Below are positions 16,572 to 26,218 of a DNA stretch of 64,000 nucleotides, piece after piece. How positions within the stretch are numbered: the stretch's first letter is position 1; every line of letters begins with the position of its first letter. The DNA comes from Streptomyces sp. NBC_01341 (GTDB lineage: Bacteria > Actinomycetota > Actinomycetes > Streptomycetales > Streptomycetaceae). The DNA lies in NCBI RefSeq assembly GCF_035946055.1, contig NZ_CP108364.1:3906001-3970000 (forward strand). Reading direction: 5' to 3'. The translations under genes were made by a program, and so were the position numbers. The notes under the pieces are model-generated. The model made no database searches and was not told where the DNA came from. It was given only the letters and a program-made list of their open reading frames with translations.

Positions 16572-17399
16572 ATGCCGGCATCACCCCTCGCCAAGCGGCC
16601 CGTCGAATCGGTGCTCGCCCTTCTGCTGGTCCTCCTGAGCGTGCTGGGCCTGGCCGGCCGCAGCGCGGCGGACGCCCCCGCCAAGACCCCCGTCCAGGCG
16701 GCTCCGGCGCAAGCCGCCCCCGCCCGGGCCGTCATCGCGCCGACCGTCACGGCGGGTACGGACTGGGACCGCATCGCGAAGTGCGAGAGCAGCGGCCGCT
16801 GGAACACCAACACCGGCAACGGCTACCACGGCGGCCTGCAGTTCGCCCCCTCCACCTGGCGGGCCTACGGCGGCGGCCAGTACGCGCCGCGCGCCGACCT
16901 CGCCACCAAGTCCGAGCAGATCGCGGTCGGTGAGCGCGTCGCCCGCTCGCAGGGGATGGGCGCCTGGCCCACCTGCGGACGACTCGGCGCTAACGGCTCG
17001 TCGAGCTCCTCGTCGTCGGGCGGCTCCGACCGCGGTGACAGCGCACAGACCGCCCCGCAGCGTCAGTCGAGCGGCAGTTCGAGCAATTCCTCCGGCGGTT
17101 CCTCACACCACGGGAACAGCGGCGTGAGCGGCAGCGCCGCCGGCTCCTCGCACGCGGGCACGAACCACAGCTCCGCCGGCTCCCCGTCATCGGGAAGCGG
17201 CACCGCCGCGAAGTACCACTCCGAAGACCTCGCCGACTCCGAGTCCTACGTCGTCGAGCCCGGTGACTGCCTCTCCTCGATCGCCGAGCGCGCGGACGTG
17301 TCCGGTGGCTGGCACGCGCTGTACGAGATGAACCGCGACGTCCTGGACCAGGGCCCGCACCTGATCTTCCCCGGTCAGCATCTGCGCCTGAACGCCTGA
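16572..17399 (+). CDS. Secreted Rpf-type transglycosylase with LysM domain
   Basis: 275 residues. Signal peptide (about 1-34), Ala/Pro linker, Rpf/lysozyme-like domain (about 57-137; WDRIAKCESSGRWNTNTGNG with the catalytic Glu in CESSG, and the second Cys in WPTCGRLG), a Ser/Gly/His-rich spacer (about 140-215) and a C-terminal LysM (about 225-275; YVVEPGDCLSSIAE). Resuscitation-promoting factors cleave peptidoglycan glycan strands and promote spore germination and regrowth. The ATG follows GGAGGAAT. The c-di-AMP riboswitch that precedes some Streptomyces rpf genes is not recognisable in the short upstream region. Confidence 0.92.
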   Translation: MPASPLAKRPVESVLALLLVLLSVLGLAGRSAADAPAKTPVQAAPAQAAPARAVIAPTVTAGTDWDRIAKCESSGRWNTNTGNGYHGGLQFAPSTWRAYGGGQYAPRADLATKSEQIAVGERVARSQGMGAWPTCGRLGANGSSSSSSSGGSDRGDSAQTAPQRQSSGSSSNSSGGSSHHGNSGVSGSAAGSSHAGTNHSSAGSPSSGSGTAAKYHSEDLADSESYVVEPGDCLSSIAERADVSGGWHALYEMNRDVLDQGPHLIFPGQHLRLNA

Positions 17400-17593
17400 C
17401 CCGTCGCACTCACGGTGCTCCGCCTCCCGGCCGCGACGACGGCGTCGTCACGGTGGTCCTCCGCCAACCGAGGTGCAGGTATCCACACGATGAACAGCTC
17501 ACCGCACACGGCACTTCCCGGACTCCGCCCGCCGAACCGCCCCGTACTCACGGCGCCATCCGGCAGGTCCGCCGGCCGGTCCGCCAGGCCGAC

Positions 17594-17818
17594 TCAGCGA
17601 CCCACCGCGTGCGAGCCCCGCGCACTCCCCGACGTCTCCCCCGGCCCGGCCTCCGCCGTGTGTCTGTGGCAGTCGGCGTTGTGGCACGGTCCCGGACCCC
17701 AGCGGGGAACGAAGATCCCGAGGGTCTTGCGCCGCTCGATCACGGTCTCGACGGGCTGCTTGCAGGCCGGACACGCGTACTCCGCCTGCCGACCGGTCTG
17801 ACGCTCGGTTCTGGCCAT
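17594..17818 (-). CDS. Small zinc-ribbon protein
   Basis: 74 residues. CPACKQPVETVIERRKTLG followed by PGPCHNADCHRH gives two Cys pairs spaced like a rubredoxin-type zinc ribbon. The remainder is low-complexity Gly/Ser/Ala. No catalytic features; likely a structural metal-binding or nucleic acid-associated small protein. It is read away from the short upstream ORF of the GH65 gene. I do not know a named family. Confidence 0.6.
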   Translation of the reverse strand: MARTERQTGRQAEYACPACKQPVETVIERRKTLGIFVPRWGPGPCHNADCHRHTAEAGPGETSGSARGSHAVGR

Positions 17819-17947
17819 ATATGTACGGTAATCCCGATGCGTACAAATCGAAACTTTTGCGACTTTTTACCCGGTGGTGCCAGAGGCGCCCGGGTGAAAC
17901 CTGGCGCTGTCCCACGAGAGCGAAGCCTCGACGAAAGGGCACCGGTC

Positions 17948-18091
17948 ATGGCACGTGCTCCGTCACCGGCCGCCGTCCTGCTCTCCGTCCACGCCGTGGT
18001 ACCCGGCACGGACGGCATGGTCTTCGACGCCGTGGGGGCGGACCGGACGGACACCGGGACGGGTGACCTCGTGACCGCGGGGGAGGGCTGA
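17948..18091 (+). pseudogene. 47-residue remnant upstream of GH65 gene, possibly a HAD phosphoglucomutase relic
   Basis: A short ORF with a ribosome-binding site (GAAAGGG) whose TGA overlaps the ATG of the GH65 phosphorylase (ATGA-type coupling). Its middle, GTDGMVFDAVGADRTDTG, resembles the N-terminal HAD motif of beta-phosphoglucomutase (FDLDGVLTDT), but the second Asp of the DxD pair is missing and the protein stops before the cap domain. In related organisms a full beta-phosphoglucomutase gene often precedes GH65 genes. This could equally be a coupling leader peptide; the relic reading is inference. Confidence 0.35.
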
Positions 18092-20520
18092 TGGCGCGGG
18101 GCTGGATGTGGGAGTACGAGGGCTACGACCCGGAGAAGGAGCGTCTGCGCGAGGCCCTGTGCACCCTGGGCAACGGCTACTTCGCCACCCGGGGGGCCGC
18201 GCCGGAGACCCCGGCCGCCCGGTCGCACTACCCGGGTACGTACGTCGCGGGCTGCTACAACCGGCTGACCTCGTCCGTCCAGGGCCGGCAGGTCGAGAAC
18301 GAGGACATGGTCAACCTCCCCAACTGGCTGCCGCTGCGCTACCGCATCCACCCGGAGGGGGCCCGGCCGGGCCCCTGGCTGACCCCGGACCACGTGTACC
18401 TGGCGGAGCACCGCCAGGCGCTCGACCTGCGTGGCGGGATGCTGACCCGCAGGTCCGTCTACGAGGACACCCGGGGCCGTCGGCTGACGGTGACGCAGGA
18501 GCGTCTGGTGCACATGGGCGACCCCCATCTCGCCGCGCTGCACACGGTGTTCGCGGCCGAGGGCTGGTCGGGCGAGCTGGAGGTGGAGGCGGGGATCGAC
18601 GGCGACATCCGCAACAGCGGCGTCGCCCGCTACCGGCAACTGGCCGACCGCCACCTCACGGGCTGGGAGACGGGCACCGAGCCGGACTCCATGGTGTGGC
18701 TGCGCTGCCGGACCGTGGAGTCGGACATCGGCATCGCGCTCGCCGCCCGCACCGTGGCCTCCTGCGGCCCCGAACGTAACGGTGACCACCGGGCGGAGCC
18801 GCTGCAGCAGCCACGCGCCGTCCACCAGACGCTGCTGCTTCCCCTGACCCCGGAAGCGGACGCGGTCGTCGACAAGACGGTGGCCCTGTACACCTCCCGC
18901 GACCCCGCGATCGGCAGCCCGCTGCGCGCCGCGGTGACCGCGGTGGGTGACGCGCCGGCGTACGAGGGGCTGCTGGCCTCCCACCGGCGGGCCTGGGCGG
19001 ACCTGTGGCAGCAGGTCAAGCTCGAAGTACGGGGAGAACCGGGGCGGATCCTGCGGCTGCACCTCTTCCATGTGCTGCAGACCCTCTCGCCGCACACCGC
19101 GGAGCTCGATGTCGGGGTGCCGGCGCGCGGGCTGCACGGGGAGGCCTACCGGGGACACGTCTTCTGGGACGAGCTCTTCGTCCTGCCGTTCCTGAACCTG
19201 CATCTGCCGGAGGTCTCGCGGGGTCTCCTCGACTACCGGCACCGGAGGCTCCCCGCGGCGTGCGCGGCGGCCGGCGCGGCCGGCAGGAGAGGGGCGATGT
19301 TTCCGTGGCAGAGCGCCGACGAGGGGCGTGAGGAGACCCAGGAGGTGCATCTCAACCCCCGCTCCGGGCGCTGGCTGGAGGACCGTTCGCGTCTGCAGCA
19401 CCACGTCGGCTCGGCCGTCGCGTACAACGTGTGGCAGTACTGCCAGGCGACCGGCGACACGGACTACCTCTACTCCAAGGGCGCCGAGCTGATACTGCAG
19501 ATCGCCCGCTTCTGGGCGGACAGCGCCGACTGGGACGACTCTCTCGGCCGGTACCGCATCCGGGGTGTCGTCGGGCCCGACGAGTACCACGACGCCTACC
19601 CGGACGCCGAGTCCGCGGGCCTGGACGACAACACGTACACGAACGTGACGGCGTCCTGGGTGCTGGCGCGGGCCGGGGAGATCTTCCACGAGCTGCCCGC
19701 GACCAGTCGCGGACAGCTCCTCGACGTCATCCGGCTCGACCCCGACGAGCTGGACCGCTGGGAGGACGTGTCCCGCAGGCTCCATGTGCCCCACCACGAC
19801 GGTGTCATCAGCCAGTTCGCCGGGTACGGAAACCTGGCCGAGCTGGACTGGCAGGGCTACCGGCAGCGCTACGGGGACATCCGCCGGCTCGACCGCATCC
19901 TGGAGGCGGAGGGTGACACCGTCAACCGCTACCAGGCGTCCAAGCAGGCGGATGTGCTGATGCTCGGCTACCTCTTCTCACCCAGGGAACTGACCTCTCT
20001 GTTCCGGCGGCTCGGCCACGAACTCGACGACGCGACCTGGCTGAAGACCGTCGACTACTACGCGGGGCGCACGAGCCACGGATCCACCCTCAGCTCCCTC
20101 GTCCACGCCTGGGTGCTGGCTCGGGTCAACCACGACGAGGCGTGGCGCTACTGCGAGGAGGCGCTGATCGGCGACGTGGCGGACATCCAGGGCGGTACGA
20201 CCGAGGAGGGCATCCACCTCGGGGCGATGGCCGGCACGCTCGACTTCGTCCAGCGGGGGATGACGGGCCTGGAGACCAGGGACGACGCCCTGTGGCTGGC
20301 GCCGGCCACACTGCCCCAGCTCTCGAAGTTCCGGATGCGGCTCCGGTTCCGCCGGCACTGGGACGTCGACCTGCGCCTGCGGGCCGAGCGGCTGCGGATC
20401 GCCGTACCCGACTCGGAACGGCCTGGGGTGCGGGTGAGGCTGGACGGCAGCGCCTACGTCATCGATCCGGGCACCTCACGCTGGCTGGAACTGCCCGCCG
20501 ATCTGCCCGGCGGTTCATGA
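18091..20520 (+). CDS. Glycoside hydrolase family 65 disaccharide phosphorylase
   Basis: 809 residues, family length. N-terminal beta-sandwich (about 1-270), (alpha/alpha)6 barrel (about 300-690) and C-terminal small domains. The catalytic Glu lies in GPDEYHDAY near residue 498, and the phosphate-binding SHGSTLSSLVHA is intact, which favours phosphorolysis rather than hydrolysis. Substrate is an alpha-glucosyl disaccharide (maltose, trehalose or kojibiose) giving beta-glucose 1-phosphate; which one is not decidable. It overlaps a short upstream ORF by 1 bp and its stop overlaps the convergent sortase gene by 6 bp. Confidence 0.92.
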   Translation: MARGWMWEYEGYDPEKERLREALCTLGNGYFATRGAAPETPAARSHYPGTYVAGCYNRLTSSVQGRQVENEDMVNLPNWLPLRYRIHPEGARPGPWLTPDHVYLAEHRQALDLRGGMLTRRSVYEDTRGRRLTVTQERLVHMGDPHLAALHTVFAAEGWSGELEVEAGIDGDIRNSGVARYRQLADRHLTGWETGTEPDSMVWLRCRTVESDIGIALAARTVASCGPERNGDHRAEPLQQPRAVHQTLLLPLTPEADAVVDKTVALYTSRDPAIGSPLRAAVTAVGDAPAYEGLLASHRRAWADLWQQVKLEVRGEPGRILRLHLFHVLQTLSPHTAELDVGVPARGLHGEAYRGHVFWDELFVLPFLNLHLPEVSRGLLDYRHRRLPAACAAAGAAGRRGAMFPWQSADEGREETQEVHLNPRSGRWLEDRSRLQHHVGSAVAYNVWQYCQATGDTDYLYSKGAELILQIARFWADSADWDDSLGRYRIRGVVGPDEYHDAYPDAESAGLDDNTYTNVTASWVLARAGEIFHELPATSRGQLLDVIRLDPDELDRWEDVSRRLHVPHHDGVISQFAGYGNLAELDWQGYRQRYGDIRRLDRILEAEGDTVNRYQASKQADVLMLGYLFSPRELTSLFRRLGHELDDATWLKTVDYYAGRTSHGSTLSSLVHAWVLARVNHDEAWRYCEEALIGDVADIQGGTTEEGIHLGAMAGTLDFVQRGMTGLETRDDALWLAPATLPQLSKFRMRLRFRRHWDVDLRLRAERLRIAVPDSERPGVRVRLDGSAYVIDPGTSRWLELPADLPGGS

Positions 20521-21198
20521 CGGCCGGGAGGACACCAGGACGCCGACCTTGTCGATGCGGTGCTCCGGATTGTGCTGGGCGTCGCGCCAGTAGTTGCCCG
20601 CCGCGTCGTCCTCCGGAGTCGCGCAGGTCGAGAGGGTGATCATCGCCCGCGTCGGCTTCTCGCCCGGCTTCCCCGGCACCTCGGCGCGCTGTTCGGCGAG
20701 CGAGTGCGCGGAGCGGAAGGACGTGAGCCGGCTCCCGGTGATCCGGTACTCGTACACCGTGCCGCCCTCCTCGACCAGGACCTTGTCGCCCTTGTCCAGG
20801 TCCGGCAGGTCGTGGAGCGGGCCTCCGGCGGAGAGCCGGTGGGCCGTCACGAGGTAGTTCCCGACCTCGCCCGGCCCGACGCCGCCGTCCACGCCGTACG
20901 GACTGGCGGCCACACCCCGGTCCTGGACGCGGGTTCCCGGCGCGTCGTCCGTCGTGCCCTCGTACGGGACCACACGCAGGTCCGTCACACCGATCGCCGG
21001 GATGGTGAGCTCGGCGGTCGCGGTCCGGGGATCGGTCCGGTCCTCCGGCGGCCCGGCGGTCGCGCCCGCTGCCGCCGAGGCCACCGGCCTGGCTTCGGGC
21101 TGCCCGCCCGCCGCTGCCACGCCGCCGGCGGCGAGAACGAGGACGGCGGCGCCGGCGACGGCCCGGGAGGCTCTGCGGATTCCGTGGGTTCGGTGCAT
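20515..21198 (-). CDS. Class E/F-like sortase
   Basis: 227 residues. An N-terminal signal anchor (about 10-35, AVAGAAVLVLAAGGVAAA) and an Ala/Pro linker precede the sortase beta-barrel. The catalytic triad is visible: His in VTAHRLS (near 118), Cys in TLSTC (near 191) and Arg in EHRID (near 214). It cuts a C-terminal sorting signal and joins proteins to cell-wall lipid II. No LPXTG/LAXTG-type substrate is encoded in this window. The gene is 77 bp downstream of the ABC-F gene on the same strand. Confidence 0.85.
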   Translation of the reverse strand: MHRTHGIRRASRAVAGAAVLVLAAGGVAAAGGQPEARPVASAAAGATAGPPEDRTDPRTATAELTIPAIGVTDLRVVPYEGTTDDAPGTRVQDRGVAASPYGVDGGVGPGEVGNYLVTAHRLSAGGPLHDLPDLDKGDKVLVEEGGTVYEYRITGSRLTSFRSAHSLAEQRAEVPGKPGEKPTRAMITLSTCATPEDDAAGNYWRDAQHNPEHRIDKVGVLVSSRPS

Positions 21199-21275
21199 GG
21201 CGGGTCCGGATCGGTAGCGGGTGTTCTGGAGGGTGCGGGCCGGTGGAGCGCCCGCCCCCTCCAGTACACCACCGG

Positions 21276-22940
21276 TCACCCGATCGCGTCGGGTGCGCCG
21301 AGCAGCGCACGCACCTCGTCGGCGCCCAGCTCGGTGAGTTCCTCGCCCACGAACAGCCACCGGGTGATCCCGGCGGACTCCAGGAACGCCAGGTCGTGCC
21401 CGGCGATCAGGAGTGCGCCCTCGTAGGCGTCGAGCGCGCCCGTCAGCTGCCGTACGCTCGCCAGGTCGAGGTTGTTGGTGGGTTCGTCCAGCATCAGCAG
21501 TTGCGGGGCCGGTGCGGCGAGCATCGTCGCGGCGAGCGCGGCACGGAACCGCTCGCCGCCGGAGAGGGTGCCCGCGGGCTGCTCGGCGCGCGCCCCCTTG
21601 AAGAGGAAGCGCGCGAGCTGCGAGCGGATCTCGTTGTCGGTGATCCCCGGCGCCATGCGGGCCACGTTCGCGGCGACCCCGAGCGCGTCGTCCAGCACGT
21701 CCAGCCGCTGCGGCAGGAAGCGCAGCGGTACGAACGTCCTGGCCTCGCCGGCGAGCGGCGCCAGCTCCCCGGCGAGGGTACGCAGCAAGGTCGTCTTGCC
21801 CGCGCCGTTGCGCCCGATGAGCGCGATGCGCTCCGGCCCCCGGACCTCGAAACCGCCGTCGCGCAGGCTGCCGAAGCGGGGGCGCAGCCCCCGCACGCTC
21901 AGGACCGTGCGACCGGAGGGCACGGCGGTGCGGGGGAGCCGCACCCTGATCTCGTCGTCGTCGCGGATCGCCTCGGACGCGGTGTCGAGCCGGCCCCTCG
22001 CCTCCTGGAGCCGGTCCTCGTGCAGGCCGCGGAGCTTGCCCGCCGCCTCCTGGGAGGACCGTTTGTGCCCGCCCGCGACGATCTTCGGCGCACGCCGCTG
22101 TGCGTCCATCTTCTTGTTGTGCCGCTGACGCCGGGCGATCTTGGTCTGTGCCTCCTCCAGCTCGCGCTTCTGACGGCGTACGTCGGACTCCGCGGCGCGC
22201 ACCATGCGCCCGGCCGCCTCCTGCTGCGTGGCCAGCGCCTCCTCGTAGGCGGACCAGCCGCCGCCGTACCAGGTCACCGAACCGGCGCGCAGGTCGGCGA
22301 TGCGGTCGACGCGTTCCAGCAGGTCACGGTCGTGGCTGACCACCACGAGCACACCCGCTCGCCAGGACTCGACGGCCTCGTACAGTCGGCGGCGCGCGAA
22401 CACGTCGAGGTTGTTGGTCGGCTCGTCGAGCAGCAGGACGTCGGGGCGCTCCAGCAGCAGCGCGGCCAGCCGGAGCAGCACCGTCTCACCGCCCGACAGC
22501 TGCCCGACGGTGCGGTCGAGACCGATGTCGCCGAGACCGAGCGACCCCAGGGTCGCCAGAGCGCGTTCCTCGACGTCCCAGTCGTCGCCGAGCGTCTCGA
22601 AGTGCCGGCCGGCGACGTCGCCGGCCTCGATCGCGCGCAGCGCCGCACGCCGCTGTGCGATGCCCAGGGCCGCTTCGACGCGCAGCTCCGTGTCGAGGGT
22701 CAGGTTCTGCGGCAGGTAGGCCAGGCGCCCGTTCACGGTCACGGACCCCGCGGCGGGGTGCAGCCGCCCTGCCAGCAGCCGCAGGAGGGTGGACTTGCCG
22801 GAGCCGTTGGCCCCGACGAGACCGGTGCGGCCCCGGCCGATGCCGAGGGAGAGCCCGTCGAAGACCTCGGTGCCGTCCGGCCACCGGAAGGACAGGGCGG
22901 AGGTGCTGAGGGACGCGGCGGGGGCGGTGGGCTGGGACAT
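21276..22940 (-). CDS. ABC-F family ATPase (ribosomal protection / translation factor type)
   Basis: 554 residues with two fused ABC ATPase domains and no membrane segment. Domain 1: Walker A GANGSGKST, signature LSGGE, Walker B LLLDEPTNNLD; domain 2: GRNGAGKTT, LSGGERFRAALAATM, LMLDEPTNNLD. The linker between them (about 215-300, MVRAAESDVRRQKRELEEAQ and following) is the charged P-site tRNA interaction motif. ABC-F proteins bind the ribosomal E site; some displace antibiotics. The start has GAGG upstream. The long leader (22941-23263) would suit attenuation control. Confidence 0.93.
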   Translation of the reverse strand: MSQPTAPAASLSTSALSFRWPDGTEVFDGLSLGIGRGRTGLVGANGSGKSTLLRLLAGRLHPAAGSVTVNGRLAYLPQNLTLDTELRVEAALGIAQRRAALRAIEAGDVAGRHFETLGDDWDVEERALATLGSLGLGDIGLDRTVGQLSGGETVLLRLAALLLERPDVLLLDEPTNNLDVFARRRLYEAVESWRAGVLVVVSHDRDLLERVDRIADLRAGSVTWYGGGWSAYEEALATQQEAAGRMVRAAESDVRRQKRELEEAQTKIARRQRHNKKMDAQRRAPKIVAGGHKRSSQEAAGKLRGLHEDRLQEARGRLDTASEAIRDDDEIRVRLPRTAVPSGRTVLSVRGLRPRFGSLRDGGFEVRGPERIALIGRNGAGKTTLLRTLAGELAPLAGEARTFVPLRFLPQRLDVLDDALGVAANVARMAPGITDNEIRSQLARFLFKGARAEQPAGTLSGGERFRAALAATMLAAPAPQLLMLDEPTNNLDLASVRQLTGALDAYEGALLIAGHDLAFLESAGITRWLFVGEELTELGADEVRALLGAPDAIG

Positions 22941-23263
22941 GTGATCCTCGCAGTCGCAAGCATGTGAACGGGGGATTCGTATGCGAGCAACACGCGGCGA
23001 CCGGCCGGAAGAGGGGGCTGTGCGGTCCCTGGGACGTACCGGGACGGCTCATGCACCGAGGTCGCTCCACGCGGGGGTCACGGGCGGCAGAAAGCCGACG
23101 CAGGCGTGACGGGCTACGGCAGGGGCCGCACCGCGCGATGTTCGCGGACCTCAGATGCGCAACGTCCACCTCTATCGGAGACGACAGGACTCAAAAACTG
23201 TACACCTGGCGCGGGGTGGGACGGAGGCGAAACCGGCCCCGCCCCCGTCCCGGCCCGGGTGCC
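22941..23263. other. Leader region of ABC-F gene
   Basis: 323 bp upstream of the ABC-F start and downstream of the STAND gene stop. The distal part (about 23150-23220) is AT-richer and probably contains the promoter read leftwards. Short upstream ORFs exist but none has a convincing ribosome-binding site. No terminator hairpin was confidently found. Confidence 0.4.
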
Positions 23264-26218
23264 TCAGGCCGGTCCGCGCAGGCGTTCCGCCTCCGCGACG
23301 AGCCATGCCGGCCGGACCATCTCGACATTGCGTCCGGCGCCCTCGGCGGCGCGGACCAGCGCGTCGGCCGCCGCACGCGCATCCGGCACCGGCCCCGCCA
23401 GTGCGGCTGCCGCCTCGGCGAGCGCCCGTGCCGCCACTGCCTCCACCGCGCCGGCGAGCTCCAGGGAGGTGGCCGCACGCTCGGCGGCCTCGGCGGCAAC
23501 GGCGTGACGGGCATCGGCCCAGTGGACCCACGCGGTGTTGTAGAGGCAGACGCCCTCGGTGCGCGGGCTCTCCATCCGCGACGCCGCGGCGAGCGCGGCC
23601 TCCAGTGCCTCCAGCGCCTCCGCGGTGCGCCCCAGGGCGAGCAGGGACACCCCCTTGGCGTTCAGCGCGTAGTCCGTCGCCTCCTGGATGCCGGCGTCCC
23701 GGTAGGCCAGCACCGCCTTGTCGCCGGCCGCCACGGTCTCCTCCCAGCGGCCCATCGCGAGCAGGGCGGTGAAGCGGGCGTTCCAGGAACGCGCTTCGGT
23801 GAAGAGGTCACCCGAAGCGCGCGCGATCTCGTGCAGCCGGTCGGCGAACGCTAGGGCCGCCTTGCCGTCGCCCAGGGTGCTGTGGGCGAGGCTCAGGTCG
23901 AGCAGGACGTGTACCTCCGACTCGGCGTCGCCGTTCTCGTGCGCGAGATCACCGGCGCGTCTCAGCGGCTCCATGGCGTCCTCGAGCCGGCCCAGCTGAC
24001 GGTAGGCGTCCCCGAGACCGAACAGCGCCCGCTGCAGGGCCTGCCGGTCACCGAGGCGCTCGGCCAGGCCGGCGGCCTCGGCGAACACGTCGGCGGCGTC
24101 GGCCAGCGGCCCCGCCGTCAGCCTGGCGTGGCCGAAGCTGATGAGATGGGCGAGACGGGCCCGGTCGTCGGTCAACTGTTCCTCCAGAGTCAGATGCATC
24201 GACAGGGCGGCCAGCACCGACCCGTGCCAGACCATCCACTCACCGATCGTGCCGAGCAGCAGACCGGCCTCGTCGAAGTCTCCGGCGCGTACCAGGTGGT
24301 CGAACGCGCGCCGGTGGAGCCGGATGTCGTCCAGGCCGTGCCAGTCCGCCCGTCCAGGGGCCGTCCTCGTGTACCAGTCCGCCGCCCGCCGCTCCACGGC
24401 CTGCCGCCCCAGTGCCCCTTCCCGGGGCATGGCGCCGTATGCCAGGTCGGCGTCCATCGGGTGCAGGGCGAAGGTGCGGCCGGCCCGGTTCACCGACAGC
24501 ATCCGCGTGCGCAGCAGACCGGACAGGACCGGGGCGACGGCGAGACCGGGGTCGAGGCCCGCCACGATCCATTCGACGGCTTCCCGGGACACGGGCGTCC
24601 GCAGCACGGCGAGGACGTTCAGCACGGTGCGGGCTTCCGGCCCCAGTCGCTGGTACCGGTCCTCGGCCAGGCCGGCCACCACATCGCCGCGCAGCGCGAA
24701 GTCCTCCAGCACCTCCTGGAGGGTCGGCAGTGCCAGCATGTCGTCCGCCATCACGCCCACGAGCAGCTCCAGCGCGCGCGGAACCCCGTGCACATGGACC
24801 GCCGCCCTCAGCAGCTCCTCGTCGGACAGCGCGGCCACCCCGATGCTGCCGTCCTGGTCGAGTTCTCGCAGGAGCGCCACGGACTCGACGGGCGGCAGGC
24901 CGTCGGACAGTTCGATGTCGGCCGCGAACCGGCGCAGCTCCGGTGCGAGCCGCAGAGGTATCTGCGAGGTGACCAGCAGCCGGGGAGTGGAGCGGGCCCG
25001 GAAGAGGCAGTCGAGGAAGACCGCCAGCTCGTCCCCCTCGTCGAGCCTGCCGTCGTCCTGAAGCCGGTCGTCGAGGTTGTCCATCAGGATGACGAACAGT
25101 TCACTCCGCATCGCCGCGAACAGCTCACCGATCTTCTCCTGGGCGGTCCGGTCGCTCGCCCAGACCTGCAGCAGCCGCTCCCTCGTCCCGCCGCCCAGCA
25201 CCTCGGCGCAGTCGAAGTAGACGCGCTCCAGCGAGATCCCGGACGTACGCGTACTGAGATTGACCAGCCCGCGCGGCAGCGGGGCCCGTACCTGGCCGGG
25301 CCACTCGCCCTGCTCCAGCATGTCCATCACCTTGGCCGCCACGGAGCTCTTGCCCATGCCCCGCCGGCCGGTGACGGTCACCACGCGGACGGCCGGGTCC
25401 GAGAGGTGGCGGCCGATGGCGTCCCGTACCTCCACACGGTCCTTGAAGAGTTCGAGGCCGTGCGTGACCGGCAGCCCGATCACCCGGGAACCCGTCGAAC
25501 CGCCGCCGCCCGTCCCCGCCGAGGGCAGTTCGGCCGCCCCGGTGATCGCCAGCAGGGCGCTCAGGGCTGCTCGCCGCTCCTCGGACACACGGCCCAGGGT
25601 GTGATCGATACGGGCAGCCGTGAGCCGGCCCGCGCCTTCGTGACGGTGGTGTTCGGCGACCACTCCGACGATGCGGGCACCGGCCCACACGGCGGCGCCC
25701 GACATGCCCGACCACGGCGACACCTCGGGATCGGGGTCGGCGGCCGCGGTCTGCACGGTGATCTCCAGGGTGCCGGTGCGCAGGTTGGACAGCGCCGCCA
25801 CCGTCCCGTCCGCCTGGTGGAGTTCCCGGAACTGCCTCCCGTCGGCGCCGCGCCGCCGTTTCCACAACGGGAACCCGGCCGCGTGCACCGCGACGACGGC
25901 ATGCGTGTCGTCGCCGATGCGCCCGAACAGGGCGGGTGCCACCGCGGCGATCCCCGGCTCGGGACGGAAGGTCAGCACCGCGACATCGGTCCCGCTGTCC
26001 GCCCAGGACACCACGGCGGTCGCCGCCCACTGCCCCGGCCGGTCCGCGTCGAAGCGCACCCGTACTCCGGTGGCACCGTCCACCACGTGGAACGCGGTCA
26101 GTACCGCCGTGTCACCCACGCGGTAACCGGAACCGCGACGGCCACCCGCAGCCGTCGTGACGATGATCTCGGCGATCCGGTGCGGGTCCAGACCGCCGGC
26201 CGCCACCTCAGTCCTCAC
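23264..26218 (-). CDS. Trypsin-STAND NTPase-TPR protein (predicted conflict-system effector)
   Basis: 984 residues. N-terminal trypsin-like protease (about 10-200) with His in TAFHVVDG, Asp in SGTDVAVL and Ser in WSGMSGAAVW; central STAND/NB-ARC NTPase (about 265-500) with Walker A TGRRGMGKSS near 286 and Walker B LFVILMDNLDD; C-terminal TPR array (about 690-960). STAND proteins oligomerise on sensing an invader signal; here the likely output is proteolysis. The GTG start overlaps the Trypco2 gene by 11 nt; a second GTG at 26206, with GAGGA upstream, is an alternative. Pairing with a Trypco2 protein matches predicted antiviral conflict systems. Confidence 0.88.
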   Translation of the reverse strand: MRTEVAAGGLDPHRIAEIIVTTAAGGRRGSGYRVGDTAVLTAFHVVDGATGVRVRFDADRPGQWAATAVVSWADSGTDVAVLTFRPEPGIAAVAPALFGRIGDDTHAVVAVHAAGFPLWKRRRGADGRQFRELHQADGTVAALSNLRTGTLEITVQTAAADPDPEVSPWSGMSGAAVWAGARIVGVVAEHHRHEGAGRLTAARIDHTLGRVSEERRAALSALLAITGAAELPSAGTGGGGSTGSRVIGLPVTHGLELFKDRVEVRDAIGRHLSDPAVRVVTVTGRRGMGKSSVAAKVMDMLEQGEWPGQVRAPLPRGLVNLSTRTSGISLERVYFDCAEVLGGGTRERLLQVWASDRTAQEKIGELFAAMRSELFVILMDNLDDRLQDDGRLDEGDELAVFLDCLFRARSTPRLLVTSQIPLRLAPELRRFAADIELSDGLPPVESVALLRELDQDGSIGVAALSDEELLRAAVHVHGVPRALELLVGVMADDMLALPTLQEVLEDFALRGDVVAGLAEDRYQRLGPEARTVLNVLAVLRTPVSREAVEWIVAGLDPGLAVAPVLSGLLRTRMLSVNRAGRTFALHPMDADLAYGAMPREGALGRQAVERRAADWYTRTAPGRADWHGLDDIRLHRRAFDHLVRAGDFDEAGLLLGTIGEWMVWHGSVLAALSMHLTLEEQLTDDRARLAHLISFGHARLTAGPLADAADVFAEAAGLAERLGDRQALQRALFGLGDAYRQLGRLEDAMEPLRRAGDLAHENGDAESEVHVLLDLSLAHSTLGDGKAALAFADRLHEIARASGDLFTEARSWNARFTALLAMGRWEETVAAGDKAVLAYRDAGIQEATDYALNAKGVSLLALGRTAEALEALEAALAAASRMESPRTEGVCLYNTAWVHWADARHAVAAEAAERAATSLELAGAVEAVAARALAEAAAALAGPVPDARAAADALVRAAEGAGRNVEMVRPAWLVAEAERLRGPA

